In this document: one piece after another, positions 8,543 to 16,410 of the stretch
Position numbering within the stretch: the stretch's first letter is position 1
Layout of the letters: the number at the start of each line of letters is the position of its first letter
Origin: an uncultured Clostridia bacterium
Lineage (GTDB): Bacteria > Bacillota > Clostridia > Christensenellales > Aristaeellaceae
DNA length: 64,000 bases
NCBI GenBank assembly: GCA_934643825.1
Contig: CAKUCW010000005.1
Location: 39,256-103,255, forward strand
Direction: 5' to 3'
Position numbers and translations under genes: made by a program
The notes under the pieces: generated by a model
Seen by the model: only the letters and a program-made list of their open reading frames with translations
What the model was told of the DNA's origin: nothing
Database searches by the model: none

Positions 8543-9391
8543 ATGGCTTACCAATATGATATCCCTTTTCATGTAGATCTTTCTGACCGAGTTGCGCTTG
8601 TGACGGGCGGCAACGGCGGCATCGGCGGCATGTTCTGCCGTGCGCTCGCGGCATGCGGCGCGACGGTCATCATTCTGGCGCGTAACCTGGAGCGCTGCCG
8701 GCAGCTGGCGGAGGAGATCAACGCGGGCGGCGGCAAGGCGGATGCCATGTCCGGCGACGTGACGGATGAAGCCGCGATGCTTCGCGTCAAGGAAGAAATC
8801 GAAAAGAAATACGGAAAGCTGAATATCCTCATCAATGCTGCGGGCGGCGCGGTCAAGAGCGCCATGGTTCCGCAGGATCAGATGGCGGATCCGGCGGATA
8901 AGACGTTCTTCGACGTGCCTTCCGCCGATATTCAGAAGGAATTTGACCTCAACATGCGCGGCACCTGGCTCCCCAGCAAGGTCATGACCCCGCTGATGAT
9001 CGGTCAGACCGGCGCGTGCGTGCTGAATGTGTCCTCGATGAGCGCGTTCATTCCGCTGACGCGCATCCCGGGCTACTCCGGCGCGAAGGCGGGCGTTTCC
9101 AGCTTCACCCAGTGGCTGGCGACCTATCTGGCGCGTTCGGGCATCCGCGTCAACGCGATTGCTCCGGGCTTCTTCATGACCGAGCAGAACCATGCGCTCC
9201 AGTTCAACCCGGATGGCACGCCGACCCCGCGCTGCGAGCATATCGTCAATGGCACGCCGATGAAGCGCTACGGTGAGCTGAAAGAGCTGATCGGCGCGAT
9301 GCTCTTCCTCGTGGATGAGCGTGCGGCAAGCTTCGTGACCGGCATTGTGCTTCCGGTTGACGGCGGATTCAGCGCGTATTCCGGCGTGTAA
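8543..9391 (+). CDS. SDR oxidoreductase, probably D-mannonate/D-fructuronate oxidoreductase type
   Basis: The 282-residue protein is a classical short-chain dehydrogenase: NAD(P)-binding TGGNGGIG near residue 20, NAAG in the middle, NVSSMS (catalytic Ser) and YSGAK (Tyr178, Lys182). The C-terminus ends FVTGIVLPVDGGFSAYSGV. The stretch NAIAPGFFMTEQN with a long loop after it is what I associate with the Firmicutes fructuronate reductase (YjmF-like) subgroup, which converts fructuronate to mannonate in glucuronate breakdown. A KDG-kinase gene in the same region agrees with uronate use, but this is context only. The ATG at 8543 has AAGGAGG (8528-8534); an open frame upstream to 8423 lacks such a site. 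Confidence 0.85.
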   Translation: MAYQYDIPFHVDLSDRVALVTGGNGGIGGMFCRALAACGATVIILARNLERCRQLAEEINAGGGKADAMSGDVTDEAAMLRVKEEIEKKYGKLNILINAAGGAVKSAMVPQDQMADPADKTFFDVPSADIQKEFDLNMRGTWLPSKVMTPLMIGQTGACVLNVSSMSAFIPLTRIPGYSGAKAGVSSFTQWLATYLARSGIRVNAIAPGFFMTEQNHALQFNPDGTPTPRCEHIVNGTPMKRYGELKELIGAMLFLVDERAASFVTGIVLPVDGGFSAYSGV

Positions 9392-9406
9392 ACCTTATAG
9401 ATCGAT

Positions 9407-9440
9407 GACCTTCTCGCTTGGGCGGGAAGGCCATTTTTTG
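9407..9440 (+). terminator. Intrinsic terminator of the SDR gene
   Basis: The stem gaccttctcgc / gcgggaaggcc (two wobbles) with loop ttgg is followed by ATTTTTTG. Confidence 0.85.
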
Positions 9441-9460
9441 TTGGGCTTGAACATTTCGTT

Positions 9461-9768
9461 GTAAAACCGCCCGCGTGCGCCAAATTCCCATGCTTTGCAG
9501 ACTTCGGCGGAAGTGAAAGAAGACTCAGCCCGCTTGCGTAAAATTGCCCGCGTGCGCCAAATTTCCGTGCTTTGCAGACTGCGGCGGGAGTGAAAGAAGA
9601 CTCAGCCTGCTTGCGTAAAACCGCCCGCGTGCGCCAAATTCCCATGCTTTGCAGACTGCGGCGGGAGTGAAAGCAGACTCAGCCTGCTTGCGTAAAACCA
9701 CCCGCATGCGCCAAACTTCCATGCTTTGCAGACTGCGGCGGAAGTGAAAGTGGGCTCAGCCCACCTCA
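9461..9768 (+). repeat. Four tandem copies of a 77-bp unit
   Basis: Units start at 9461, 9538, 9615 and 9692, each beginning gtaaaa and then cc/tgcccgcgtgcgcc, followed by atgctttgcagact, cggcggRagtgaaag and ctcagcctgcttgc. Spacing is exactly 77 bp each time, with only a few differences between units. The same unit occurs once at 4650 and once at 40386, and in part near 25833-25860. Within a unit the left and right ends are partly complementary, so a hairpin is possible. No open frame of credible quality runs through it. Confidence 0.9.
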
Positions 9769-9793
9769 GCCCACCTCAGCCCACCTCAGCCCA
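9761..9793 (+). repeat. Three tandem copies of the decamer ccacctcagc
   Basis: Exact copies at 9761-9770, 9771-9780 and 9781-9790, growing out of the end of the last 77-bp unit. It looks like recent slippage. Confidence 0.85.
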
Positions 9794-9820
9794 TAAAAAA
9801 TCCACCGGCATGACCGGTGG
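9794..9820 (-). terminator. Terminator of the kdgK-dehydrogenase-ybaK operon
   Basis: Stem ccaccgg/ccggtgg (9802-9808 with 9814-9820). On the minus strand it is followed by ATTTTTTATG. The plus-strand side is also A-rich, so it may serve both directions. Confidence 0.8.
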
Positions 9821-9856
9821 AAGAAAAAAGAATGCGTTGAAAGAATTTGATGCGCT

Positions 9857-10342
9857 TCAATCGGTCAGGTCGGCATATTGTGCGCCAATCAGACGGCAAA
9901 GCGCGTCGGGGGCAAGCTCAACCTGCGCTCCGATTTTTCCGGCGCTGACACAGATGGTGTCAAAAAGCTGCGCACTTTCGTCGATGAACGTGGGGAAGAG
10001 TTTTTTCATGCCGATCGGACTGCATCCGCCGTGGATATAGCCCGTGTTGGGAAGCAGCGCTTTTTGCGGAATCATCTCGACGGCTTTCTCGCCGCATGCC
10101 GCCGCCGCGTGCTTGAGGTTGAGCGAACCCGTCGCGGGGATCACAAAGACATAGTAGGCGCGGCTTTTGCCCTGCGTGACGAGCGTCTTGAAGACCGCCT
10201 GCGGATCCTGACCGAGAGCCTTGGATACGGAGAGCGCGTCAATGCCGGTGTCCGGGGAGTAGGTGTGAACCTGATACGGAACGCTTTCTTTGTCGAGAAT
10301 GCGCATCACGTTGGTCTTTTCATTCTTGTTTTTATCTGCCAT
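9857..10342 (-). CDS. ybaK: YbaK/EbsC-type aminoacyl-tRNA deacylase (Cys-tRNA-Pro deacylase)
   Basis: The 161 residues match the YbaK fold: a VPYQVHTY opening, then GQDPQAVFKTLV, a Lys-containing strand, YYVFVIPATGSLNLKHAA, and GYIHGGCSPIGMKK in the middle. Proteins of this group hydrolyse Cys-tRNA-Pro made by mistake by prolyl-tRNA synthetase. The ATG at 10340-10342 begins MADKNKNEKTN; an upstream extension lies inside the preceding gene. It is the last gene of a minus-strand unit, 19 bp after the dehydrogenase, and has no obvious metabolic link to it. Confidence 0.9.
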   Translation of the reverse strand: MADKNKNEKTNVMRILDKESVPYQVHTYSPDTGIDALSVSKALGQDPQAVFKTLVTQGKSRAYYVFVIPATGSLNLKHAAAACGEKAVEMIPQKALLPNTGYIHGGCSPIGMKKLFPTFIDESAQLFDTICVSAGKIGAQVELAPDALCRLIGAQYADLTD

Positions 10343-10361
10343 GGGGGTTCTTCTTTCTGCT

Positions 10362-11321
10362 TTATGCCAATCTGTATTTGCCGTCGAGCGTGCCGCTGAG
10401 GATGTCCAGCACGTTCTGCGCGGCACGGTTGTTCATCGCGATGAAGTTTTCACTCGTGAAGGAGGCGACGTGAGGCGTCAGCACGGCGTTTTTGCAGCCG
10501 ACCAGCGGCGAATCCGTGCAGGGTTCGCTGTCGTAAACGTCAATCCCGGCGCCGGCGATGACGCCATGATCCAGCGCACGACGAAGCGCGTGGAGATCGA
10601 CAATGGGACCGCGTGCGATATTGATGAAAACACAGTTTTTCTTCATCTGAGCGAACTGCGCGTCGCCGAACATGCCGCGGGTTTCATCGCATAACGGCAC
10701 ATTGACGGAAATATAGTCGCTCTCCGCGAGCAGGGCATCCAGACTGCGGTAGCTGACGCCATATTCCGCCTCCCATTCGGGCTTGGGATGACGGCAGGTG
10801 TAGAGGATGTTCATGCCGAACGGCACGGCACGCCGGGCGATTTCCTTGCCGATGCCGCCGAAGCCGATCAGCCCCAGCGTTCGCCCCTTTGCGCCGGGCA
10901 TGAGGATGCGATTCCAAATGCCCTGCTGCATGGCGGCATTTTGCACCTCAACATGGCGTGCAAAACAGAGGATATACGCCATAACATGCTCGGCAACCGC
11001 GCCTTCGACCATGCCGGTCAGGCGGGTGACGGAGATGCCGTGCGCACGGCAGGCGTCCAAATCGACGCCGTCGTAGCCGATTGAGCGAAGGGCGATGTGC
11101 TTCAGCCTGGGGCAATGGGCGATGACGTTGGCGGAGAGCGGTTCAAGCCCGGAAATGGCAATGTCCGCATCGGAAAGTGCCGCAATCATGTCGCTTTCGC
11201 TCGAACTTACGCCAAAGCCCTTGGCGCTGAGGTCGATGACATCGTGTCCGGCGTCGCGCAGAAGCTGAAGGGCGGCAGAATCGTATGCGGAAAAATTGCG
11301 TGCGGTAATGATAATCTTCAT
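10362..11321 (-). CDS. D-isomer-specific 2-hydroxyacid dehydrogenase
   Basis: The 319-residue protein has the NAD-binding GFGGIGKEIA motif (about residue 150), and the catalytic triad of the family is visible: Arg in NIARGPIVD, Glu in DVYDSEP and His in LTPHVAS. It reduces or oxidises a 2-keto/2-hydroxyacid with NAD(P)H; phosphoglycerate, glyoxylate/hydroxypyruvate or a sugar acid are all possible. It is shorter than SerA because the C-terminal ACT domain is missing. It lies 27 bp after the KDG-kinase gene, which suggests a sugar-acid role, but that is inference. The ATG at 11319-11321 has TAAGGTT upstream. Confidence 0.9.
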   Translation of the reverse strand: MKIIITARNFSAYDSAALQLLRDAGHDVIDLSAKGFGVSSSESDMIAALSDADIAISGLEPLSANVIAHCPRLKHIALRSIGYDGVDLDACRAHGISVTRLTGMVEGAVAEHVMAYILCFARHVEVQNAAMQQGIWNRILMPGAKGRTLGLIGFGGIGKEIARRAVPFGMNILYTCRHPKPEWEAEYGVSYRSLDALLAESDYISVNVPLCDETRGMFGDAQFAQMKKNCVFINIARGPIVDLHALRRALDHGVIAGAGIDVYDSEPCTDSPLVGCKNAVLTPHVASFTSENFIAMNNRAAQNVLDILSGTLDGKYRLA

Positions 11322-11348
11322 ATTTGTAACCTTAACTTTGTTTTTCGG

Positions 11349-12437
11349 TTAGCGCCGGATATCGTAGTTCATATTCATCAGGTTGCGGATGCTGCTGACG
11401 TCATCGGTGATGTTCGCGTCGCCGTGAATCGTATGCTTGATGACGCTCGACGCAACGGCGAAGTTCAGCATGTCCATCGGCTTGTAATCATGCAGCATGG
11501 CGTAAATCAAGCCGCTGGCGAATGCGTCGCCGCCGCCCACGCGGTCGAGAATCGTGAAGGTGAAGAGCTTGCTTTCAAACGTATGCCCCTCATACCACAT
11601 GAACGCCTTCAGGCTGTTTTCGCTGCCGGAATGCGCATAGCGGACATGGCGTGCGATGCACTTGAGATTCGGGTAGCGCTCGACAAAGCGCTGGAAGATT
11701 TCGTCCTGCTGCTCATAGCTCGGCTGCATCGGAACGCCGTCCTTGACATCGCCCAGACTGTGGTCGTCCTCGCTGCGCCAGAGGTGATACGGCTCGATGC
11801 CCAGCAGGATATCGACATAGGGCAGGCACTGCGTGCAGAAATCACGCGCTTCTTCCCAGCTCCAGAGCATGCTGCGGAAATTGCCGTCGAAGCTGACCGT
11901 CCAGCCCTTCTCCTTGGCGATTCGCAGCATATCCAGCACCAGCTTGCTGCAATTCGGGCTGAGCGCAGGGGTGATGCCGCTCAGGTGAAGCCAGTCAAAG
12001 CCCTCCAGCAGCGCACCCAGATCGACATCGGAGAAGTCATATTCCGCAATGGCGCTGTGCTTGCGGTCGTAGATCACCTTGCTCGGGCGGATGCCGTATC
12101 CGGTTTCGAGGTAGTAGGTGCCCAGACGATGGGTCGGCGTTTCCTCCGGGGTGGTGAGGATCATCGGGGTGCAGTGGACGTCGTTGGAACGCAGCCAGCG
12201 AACGGCGCTTTTGCCCAGACTGTTATTGGGAACGACGGAGAAGAACGTGCTGTCTACGCCGAGATTGGCGAGCGCCAGCGCGATGTTGGCTTCACTGCCG
12301 CCATAGCTTGCCTCAAATCCGGACGCCATGCGGATTTTTTCATAGTTCGGAGGCGTCAGGCGGAGCATGATTTCACCCATGGTGATAAACTTTTTGCTGT
12401 TTTCCATGTTTTGGAGCAGGGGATTGTAATGAATCAT
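11349..12437 (-). CDS. kdgK: PfkB-family sugar kinase, probably 2-keto-3-deoxygluconate kinase
   Basis: The 362-residue protein shows the PfkB layout: FITMGEIMLRLTPP at the N-terminus, SYGGSEANIALALANLG for substrate binding, and DRVGGGDAFASGLIYAM near the C-terminus with the catalytic Asp. The MLRL-P and GGSEAN patterns are typical of KDG kinases, which phosphorylate 2-keto-3-deoxygluconate in uronate breakdown. It is about 20-40 residues longer than usual, with an insertion after the YVDILLGIEPYHLW stretch. The ATG at 12435-12437 was chosen for its GGCAGG site; Met11 lacks one. First gene of the minus-strand unit with its own promoter at 12484-12512. Confidence 0.85.
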   Translation of the reverse strand: MIHYNPLLQNMENSKKFITMGEIMLRLTPPNYEKIRMASGFEASYGGSEANIALALANLGVDSTFFSVVPNNSLGKSAVRWLRSNDVHCTPMILTTPEETPTHRLGTYYLETGYGIRPSKVIYDRKHSAIAEYDFSDVDLGALLEGFDWLHLSGITPALSPNCSKLVLDMLRIAKEKGWTVSFDGNFRSMLWSWEEARDFCTQCLPYVDILLGIEPYHLWRSEDDHSLGDVKDGVPMQPSYEQQDEIFQRFVERYPNLKCIARHVRYAHSGSENSLKAFMWYEGHTFESKLFTFTILDRVGGGDAFASGLIYAMLHDYKPMDMLNFAVASSVIKHTIHGDANITDDVSSIRNLMNMNYDIRR

Positions 12438-12483
12438 AAATGTACCTGCCTTCCCGACCGCGGGGCGGTCTGACCTTGCCTTC

Positions 12484-12512
12484 AGTATACCATGATTTAC
12501 GCGGGGGTTCAA
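12484..12512 (-). promoter_or_regulatory. Promoter of the kdgK operon
   Basis: On the minus strand TTGAAC (12507-12512), 17 bp and TATACT (12484-12489), 47 bp before the start codon. Confidence 0.75.
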
Positions 12513-12560
12513 CGTGGAAAGGTACATTCCCTTTGCGCTTCCATCGTGGAATTTGAACAG

Positions 12561-12595
12561 AAAAAAGCAGCTTCCCAACAGGAGAAGGAAGCTGC
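12561..12595 (-). terminator. Intrinsic terminator after the secreted 177-residue protein gene
   Basis: Stem gcagcttcc / ggaagctgc (12567-12575 with 12587-12595), followed on the minus strand by TTTTTT. Confidence 0.85.
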
Positions 12596-12619
12596 TTGCG
12601 AGATGGTCGGTTTTCAGGA

Positions 12620-13153
12620 TTATTTCGCGTTGTTCGCGGCAGCCTGAAGCGCCTTGAGGAAGCTGCCGACGTCGATGGTGCAGCCGCTCTTCAGGTCAAC
12701 ATCGTCCGGAACCTGCGTGTGATGTCCGTCGCCCTTGTCATAGGTCGGCATGCCGACAACTTCCGCGACGGTCTTGCCGACGCACCAGTTTTCAAGCGCT
12801 TCCGCCTGCTCATACCATTCCTTGCCGATGGAGGTGGCGGCCTTCATGCCGTAGCCTTCCTTGAGCTCCTTCTTGGTCGGATGCTCAGCAGCCAGGTCGG
12901 TGGTCAGCGCACCGGCAGCGTCAAAGCCAATCTTATTCTGGGCGATATCAAAGCTGACGCTGACGATCTTGCCCTCGTCGTCCAGCTCAAGCGCACACAT
13001 GGTGGTGTTCGCGGTGACGGAGCCCGCCTTGTCGGCGGTCGCGGCGGAACCGGACATGCTGGTCACAGAGCCCAGACCGGTCGCGGCGAGAGCGCCGGTA
13101 GAAACAGAGAGAAGCAGAGCCGCAGTCGCGGCAGCCATAGCAAACTTTTTCAT
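12620..13153 (-). CDS. Secreted protein with an FMN-binding-like end
   Basis: The 177 residues begin with a clear signal peptide (MKKFAMAAATAALLLSVSTG, cleavage likely after ALA). The mature part has CALELDDEGKIVSVSFDIAQ, then KKELKEGYGMK, KEWYEQAEALENW and VGKTVAEV, and ends DLKSGCTIDVGSFLKALQ. The SGCT stretch sits where FMN-binding domains have their flavin-carrying SGAT motif, so a distant FMN-bind relationship is likely. I recognise the general pattern from other clostridial exported proteins but know no function. The start has AAGGAGG-like TTGGAGGAAC upstream. It lies 83 bp downstream of a tandem FMN-binding-type gene on the same strand, so the two probably act together in redox or membrane processes. 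Confidence 0.8.
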   Translation of the reverse strand: MKKFAMAAATAALLLSVSTGALAATGLGSVTSMSGSAATADKAGSVTANTTMCALELDDEGKIVSVSFDIAQNKIGFDAAGALTTDLAAEHPTKKELKEGYGMKAATSIGKEWYEQAEALENWCVGKTVAEVVGMPTYDKGDGHHTQVPDDVDLKSGCTIDVGSFLKALQAAANNAK

Positions 13154-13236
13154 AAATATGTTCCTCCAAATGCAGATGAATGGGTGTTAAAATATATCGC
13201 TCACCGCATTTCCCCGCGGATGGAGATGCAGTAAAC

Positions 13237-14040
13237 TCACTTAATGATGGTATAGGCGTGCCGCCCGAGCGCGTCCCAAATGGCGGAAATGACCTTTGGA
13301 GCGCGGAGCGTTGCGCCGGTGGAAACGTCGGTGTCCGATGCAATCTGACCGGGCAGATAGAGCTGATTGACGCTTGAAACGTCCTTTCCGACGAGGTAGT
13401 CAAGCAGCTGACCAAACTGTGCGCTGATTTTTCCCTGCGCGGTTTCGGCGTCGCTTAACAGATAATCCTCACTTTTATATTGAAGCGTGGTATAGTGAAT
13501 TTCGGTAAAACGGTTGTCGTTCAGCGTGAATTCCAAAGCAACCTGTTCGCCGCCGTCTTCCATGTAGCTGCCGCGATAAACGCCGTCCGGATACGGCTCG
13601 GCTTCGGGCAGTTTCGTGGTATCGACAATCTTATAAGGATGGCGGTTCAGACCGTCCCATAAGGCGGAGATGAGCTTGCCGGCTTTCATGGTTGCTGTTG
13701 TAACAGCGTCCAGATCCTCGACAATGTCGTAAGGGGAGTAGAGGTCGTCGATTGCGGAAACATTTTTGCCGATGAGGTAATCCGACAACTGACGGTATTG
13801 GTGCAGAATGGCTTTCTGCGCGTCGCTGGCGTCTTCACTCATATAATCGCCGTCTTTGTACTTGACGCCGCGATAGATGAGCGATGTAAAAACATCGTCC
13901 TTCAGTTCAAACTGAATGGCGATTTGCTCAATGCCGCCGTCGTAGTAAAACCCGCGATAGATGCCGTCGGGATAATCCTGCGCAAGCGCGGGACAGACAA
14001 GGGCGATAAGCAGAGCCAGCAGGGCAAGCGAACGTTTCAT
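13237..14040 (-). CDS. Secreted protein with two FMN-binding-type repeats
   Basis: The 267-residue protein has a signal peptide (MKRSLALLALLIALVCPALA, then QDYPDG). After it come two similar halves. Each begins with a YPDG(I/V)YRG strand, continues with a Gln/Glu-rich sheet (IEQIAIQFEL and EQVALEFTL), a YLIGK or YLVGK helix, and ends with VTTATMKAGKLISALWD or VSTGATLRAPKVISAIWD. The (S/T)-x-AT stretch followed by an A-L-x-A helix is the flavin-attachment region of FMN_bind domains. The second half keeps the STGAT form; the first has TTAT. Covalent FMN is therefore possible, at least in the second half. GGGAGGAAATC precedes the ATG at 14038-14040. Confidence 0.75.
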   Translation of the reverse strand: MKRSLALLALLIALVCPALAQDYPDGIYRGFYYDGGIEQIAIQFELKDDVFTSLIYRGVKYKDGDYMSEDASDAQKAILHQYRQLSDYLIGKNVSAIDDLYSPYDIVEDLDAVTTATMKAGKLISALWDGLNRHPYKIVDTTKLPEAEPYPDGVYRGSYMEDGGEQVALEFTLNDNRFTEIHYTTLQYKSEDYLLSDAETAQGKISAQFGQLLDYLVGKDVSSVNQLYLPGQIASDTDVSTGATLRAPKVISAIWDALGRHAYTIIK

Positions 14041-14138
14041 GTGATTTCCTCCCGGTTACGAAAATCATTCTAAAGTGAATTGATGTCAAAAGTGTGTCTT
14101 TCGGCAAAAAAACAAAAATTAAATTTCGTGTAAAGGGT

Positions 14139-14167
14139 TTGACATTCCTTCCTGCACATTCTACAAT
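14139..14167 (+). promoter_or_regulatory. Promoter of the OmpR/kinase pair
   Basis: TTGACA (14139-14144), 17 bp, TACAAT (14162-14167), 31 bp before the regulator start. Confidence 0.8.
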
Positions 14168-14198
14168 GAATGAAAAAATACTCGGGAGGATCAAGGTC

Positions 14199-14882
14199 AT
14201 GAACCCCATCCTCGTTGTGGATGACAACGAACAGATTCTGGATATTTTAACGCAATACATCAAAAAAGAAGGATGGGCGCTGCTCACCGCGAAGACGGGT
14301 GAGGAAGCGCTGTCCCTGTTTGACGCGGCGCAGCCTGTGCTGATCCTGCTGGATATCATGCTTCCGGGCATCGACGGGCTGGAGGTCTGCCGACGCATCC
14401 GGCAGGTGTCCAGCGTCCCCATTTTGATGATCACCGCCAAGGATGAAGACGCCGACCGCATCCTTGGGCTGGACATCGGCGCGGATGATTATATTGTGAA
14501 GCCGTTTTCGCCCGGCGAAGTCATGGCGCGGATTCGTGCGGTCATGCGCCGTATTCCCGCGAGCGAAAAGGATGAAACGCTGGTCATCGGCACATTGTCG
14601 ATCCATATGCCGTCGCTTTCGGTCACGCTGGACGGACATAAACTCAATCTCACCCGGCGCGAGGTTGAGCTGCTCTATACGCTTGCCGGCGCACCGGGGC
14701 GCGTCTTTACGCGGGATAACCTGCTGACGATGATATGGGGGTATGAATTCGCGGGCAATTACCGCGCAGTCGATTCCCATATCAAGCGCCTGCGTGCCAA
14801 GCTGGATGCCTATCCGCACCCGTTTTTCTCCATCGCGACCGTTTGGGGCGCGGGCTATCGGTTTGAGAGGAATCTGCCATGA
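14199..14882 (+). CDS. OmpR/PhoB-family response regulator
   Basis: The 227 residues comprise a receiver domain (acidic pair in VVDDNEQ, phospho-acceptor Asp52 in LLDIMLPGIDG, conserved Thr in MITAKDED, Lys in IVKPFSP) and a C-terminal winged helix (LTRREVELLYTL through VDSHIKRLRAKLD and TVWGAGYRF). It would bind DNA when phosphorylated by the kinase that follows. The ATG at 14199 with GGGAGGA 8 bp upstream was chosen over an earlier ATG in the leader. It overlaps the kinase gene by 4 bp. The target genes are not known; the divergent FMN-binding-type gene upstream is one possibility. Confidence 0.92.
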   Translation: MNPILVVDDNEQILDILTQYIKKEGWALLTAKTGEEALSLFDAAQPVLILLDIMLPGIDGLEVCRRIRQVSSVPILMITAKDEDADRILGLDIGADDYIVKPFSPGEVMARIRAVMRRIPASEKDETLVIGTLSIHMPSLSVTLDGHKLNLTRREVELLYTLAGAPGRVFTRDNLLTMIWGYEFAGNYRAVDSHIKRLRAKLDAYPHPFFSIATVWGAGYRFERNLP

Positions 14883-16357
14883 AACTGCGTCATCGGCTGG
14901 TCACGAAGCTGACCAATCTGTTTGCGATTATGCTCGTCGTCTTTACGCTCCTGCTGACGCTGCTGTTCAACGCGATGATGGAGAAGCAGATGATTTCCCA
15001 TTACAGCAAAACCATGCAGCGCGACGCCTATGCGATTTCACAAAACCTTTCGGAGATGATCGCGCCGTCGTCGTATGATTCGCTGGATGAAAACCCCTTC
15101 ATCGTCGGCGAGGACACGCTTGCGCCGTATATGGCGCTCATTGAGCATATCACGCACTGCAACCTCTACCTGATTGACGAACAGCACCATGTGACCGGCT
15201 TTTTTGACGGCGTGGTGCAGACGATCGGCAGTCCGCTTCTGCCCGGCTACATTGAGCAGACGATTGCGCTGGGATTTATGGGCAAAACGCCGTTTCTGAT
15301 GATGAAAGAGGACGGCGAAACGCACCTGACGACCAGTATGCCGATCATGAACGCGCAGAGCCATGTTCTGGGCGTCGTTTTGCTGGAATCAACGCTCCGT
15401 GAGCTGGGCTTTGCGCAGGTATCCAGTACAGGAATTCTGGTGTTCTGCGTCCTCGTTGCCTTCGTGTTTGCGCTGGGGCTGAGCTTTTTGTTCTCCCGCA
15501 TCTTCACCAAACCCATCACGGAGGTTCGGCATTTTGCCGGTGCGCTCGCGCAGGGACAGTATGAAGCACGCCTCCGAACCGATCAACGCGACGAGATCGG
15601 CATGCTGTATGGCTCGATGGATATTCTGGCGCAGCGGCTTGAGGAAGCGAGGCGGAAGGATGAGCTGCTCAAACAGCAGCAGCAGGCGTTCTTTGCGACG
15701 GTTTCCCACGAACTGAAAACGCCCGTCACGGTCATCCGGGGATCGTTGGAAGCCTTGCGCGACGGCGTGATTTCCTCCCCGGATGATGTGCGGGCGTATT
15801 ATAACCAGATTTTGACGGAAACCAAGGGGTTGCAGCGTCTGATTTCGGATTTGCTGGAGCTTTCGCGGCTTCAGAATGTCGGGTTTTCGCTCGATATGGG
15901 GGATGTGGATCTGCGGGATCTTCTGGGCGATGTCGCGATGAGTGCGGGAGCGCTTTGCGACAGAAAAGGCGTCGTGTTCGTCTGCGAAGAGCCGAAATCC
16001 GGGAAGACGATCCGGGGCGATTATACGCGCCTGCGTCAGATGCTGCTTGCCGTCGTGGATAACGCGGTCAAGTTCACCGAGCCGGGAAAGACGGTCACGC
16101 TGGCGTTTGATGGCGAAACGGTCGTCATCGCGGACGAAGGAAGCGGTATTGCGCAGGAGGATCTGCCGCATATCTTCGAACGCTTTCGCCGTGCGCATGG
16201 CAGGCAGGATGGAACGGGGCTGGGGCTTGCCATCGTCAGCGAGGTTGCCAAACGGCATCACATTGTCATCGATGTGGAAAGCCGAATGGGACAGGGAACG
16301 ACGTTCAAATTTACTTTTCCGATGAAAAATGGGAAGCCTAAAACGGATTTTCAATAG
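14879..16357 (+). CDS. Membrane sensor histidine kinase (HAMP-HisKA-HATPase)
   Basis: The 492 residues show a first membrane helix (about 12-33), an extracytoplasmic sensor of about 150 residues, a second helix (VLVAFVFALGLSFLFS), a HAMP linker, and the phospho-acceptor His277 in ATVSHELKTPVTV. The N box (VDNAVKF), G1 box (DEGSGI), F box (IFERFRRAH) and G2 box (GTGLGLAIV) follow in order. It phosphorylates the OmpR-type partner encoded 4 bp upstream. The signal is not evident. The gene ends 25 bp before the convergent YfhO gene, whose 3' end overlaps the shared terminator. Confidence 0.92.
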   Translation: MKLRHRLVTKLTNLFAIMLVVFTLLLTLLFNAMMEKQMISHYSKTMQRDAYAISQNLSEMIAPSSYDSLDENPFIVGEDTLAPYMALIEHITHCNLYLIDEQHHVTGFFDGVVQTIGSPLLPGYIEQTIALGFMGKTPFLMMKEDGETHLTTSMPIMNAQSHVLGVVLLESTLRELGFAQVSSTGILVFCVLVAFVFALGLSFLFSRIFTKPITEVRHFAGALAQGQYEARLRTDQRDEIGMLYGSMDILAQRLEEARRKDELLKQQQQAFFATVSHELKTPVTVIRGSLEALRDGVISSPDDVRAYYNQILTETKGLQRLISDLLELSRLQNVGFSLDMGDVDLRDLLGDVAMSAGALCDRKGVVFVCEEPKSGKTIRGDYTRLRQMLLAVVDNAVKFTEPGKTVTLAFDGETVVIADEGSGIAQEDLPHIFERFRRAHGRQDGTGLGLAIVSEVAKRHHIVIDVESRMGQGTTFKFTFPMKNGKPKTDFQ

Positions 16358-16379
16358 AACCGAGCTTTGTGAGAACCGA

Positions 16380-16410
16380 CCGTCAGGATTTGTACCCTGA
16401 CGGCTTTTTC
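16380..16410 (+). terminator. Intrinsic terminator of the two-component operon
   Basis: Stem ccgtcagg / cctgacgg followed by CTTTTTC. It overlaps the last codons of the convergent YfhO gene (stop at 16383-16385), so the hairpin is also coding sequence on the other strand. Confidence 0.8.

Noticed and set aside
9461..9768. Possible CRISPR array
   Set aside because: The 77-bp units are adjacent without unique spacers and no cas gene is nearby.
11097..12473. 458-residue plus-strand frame opposite kdgK
   Set aside because: It lies opposite a well-supported PfkB kinase and has no recognisable motif.
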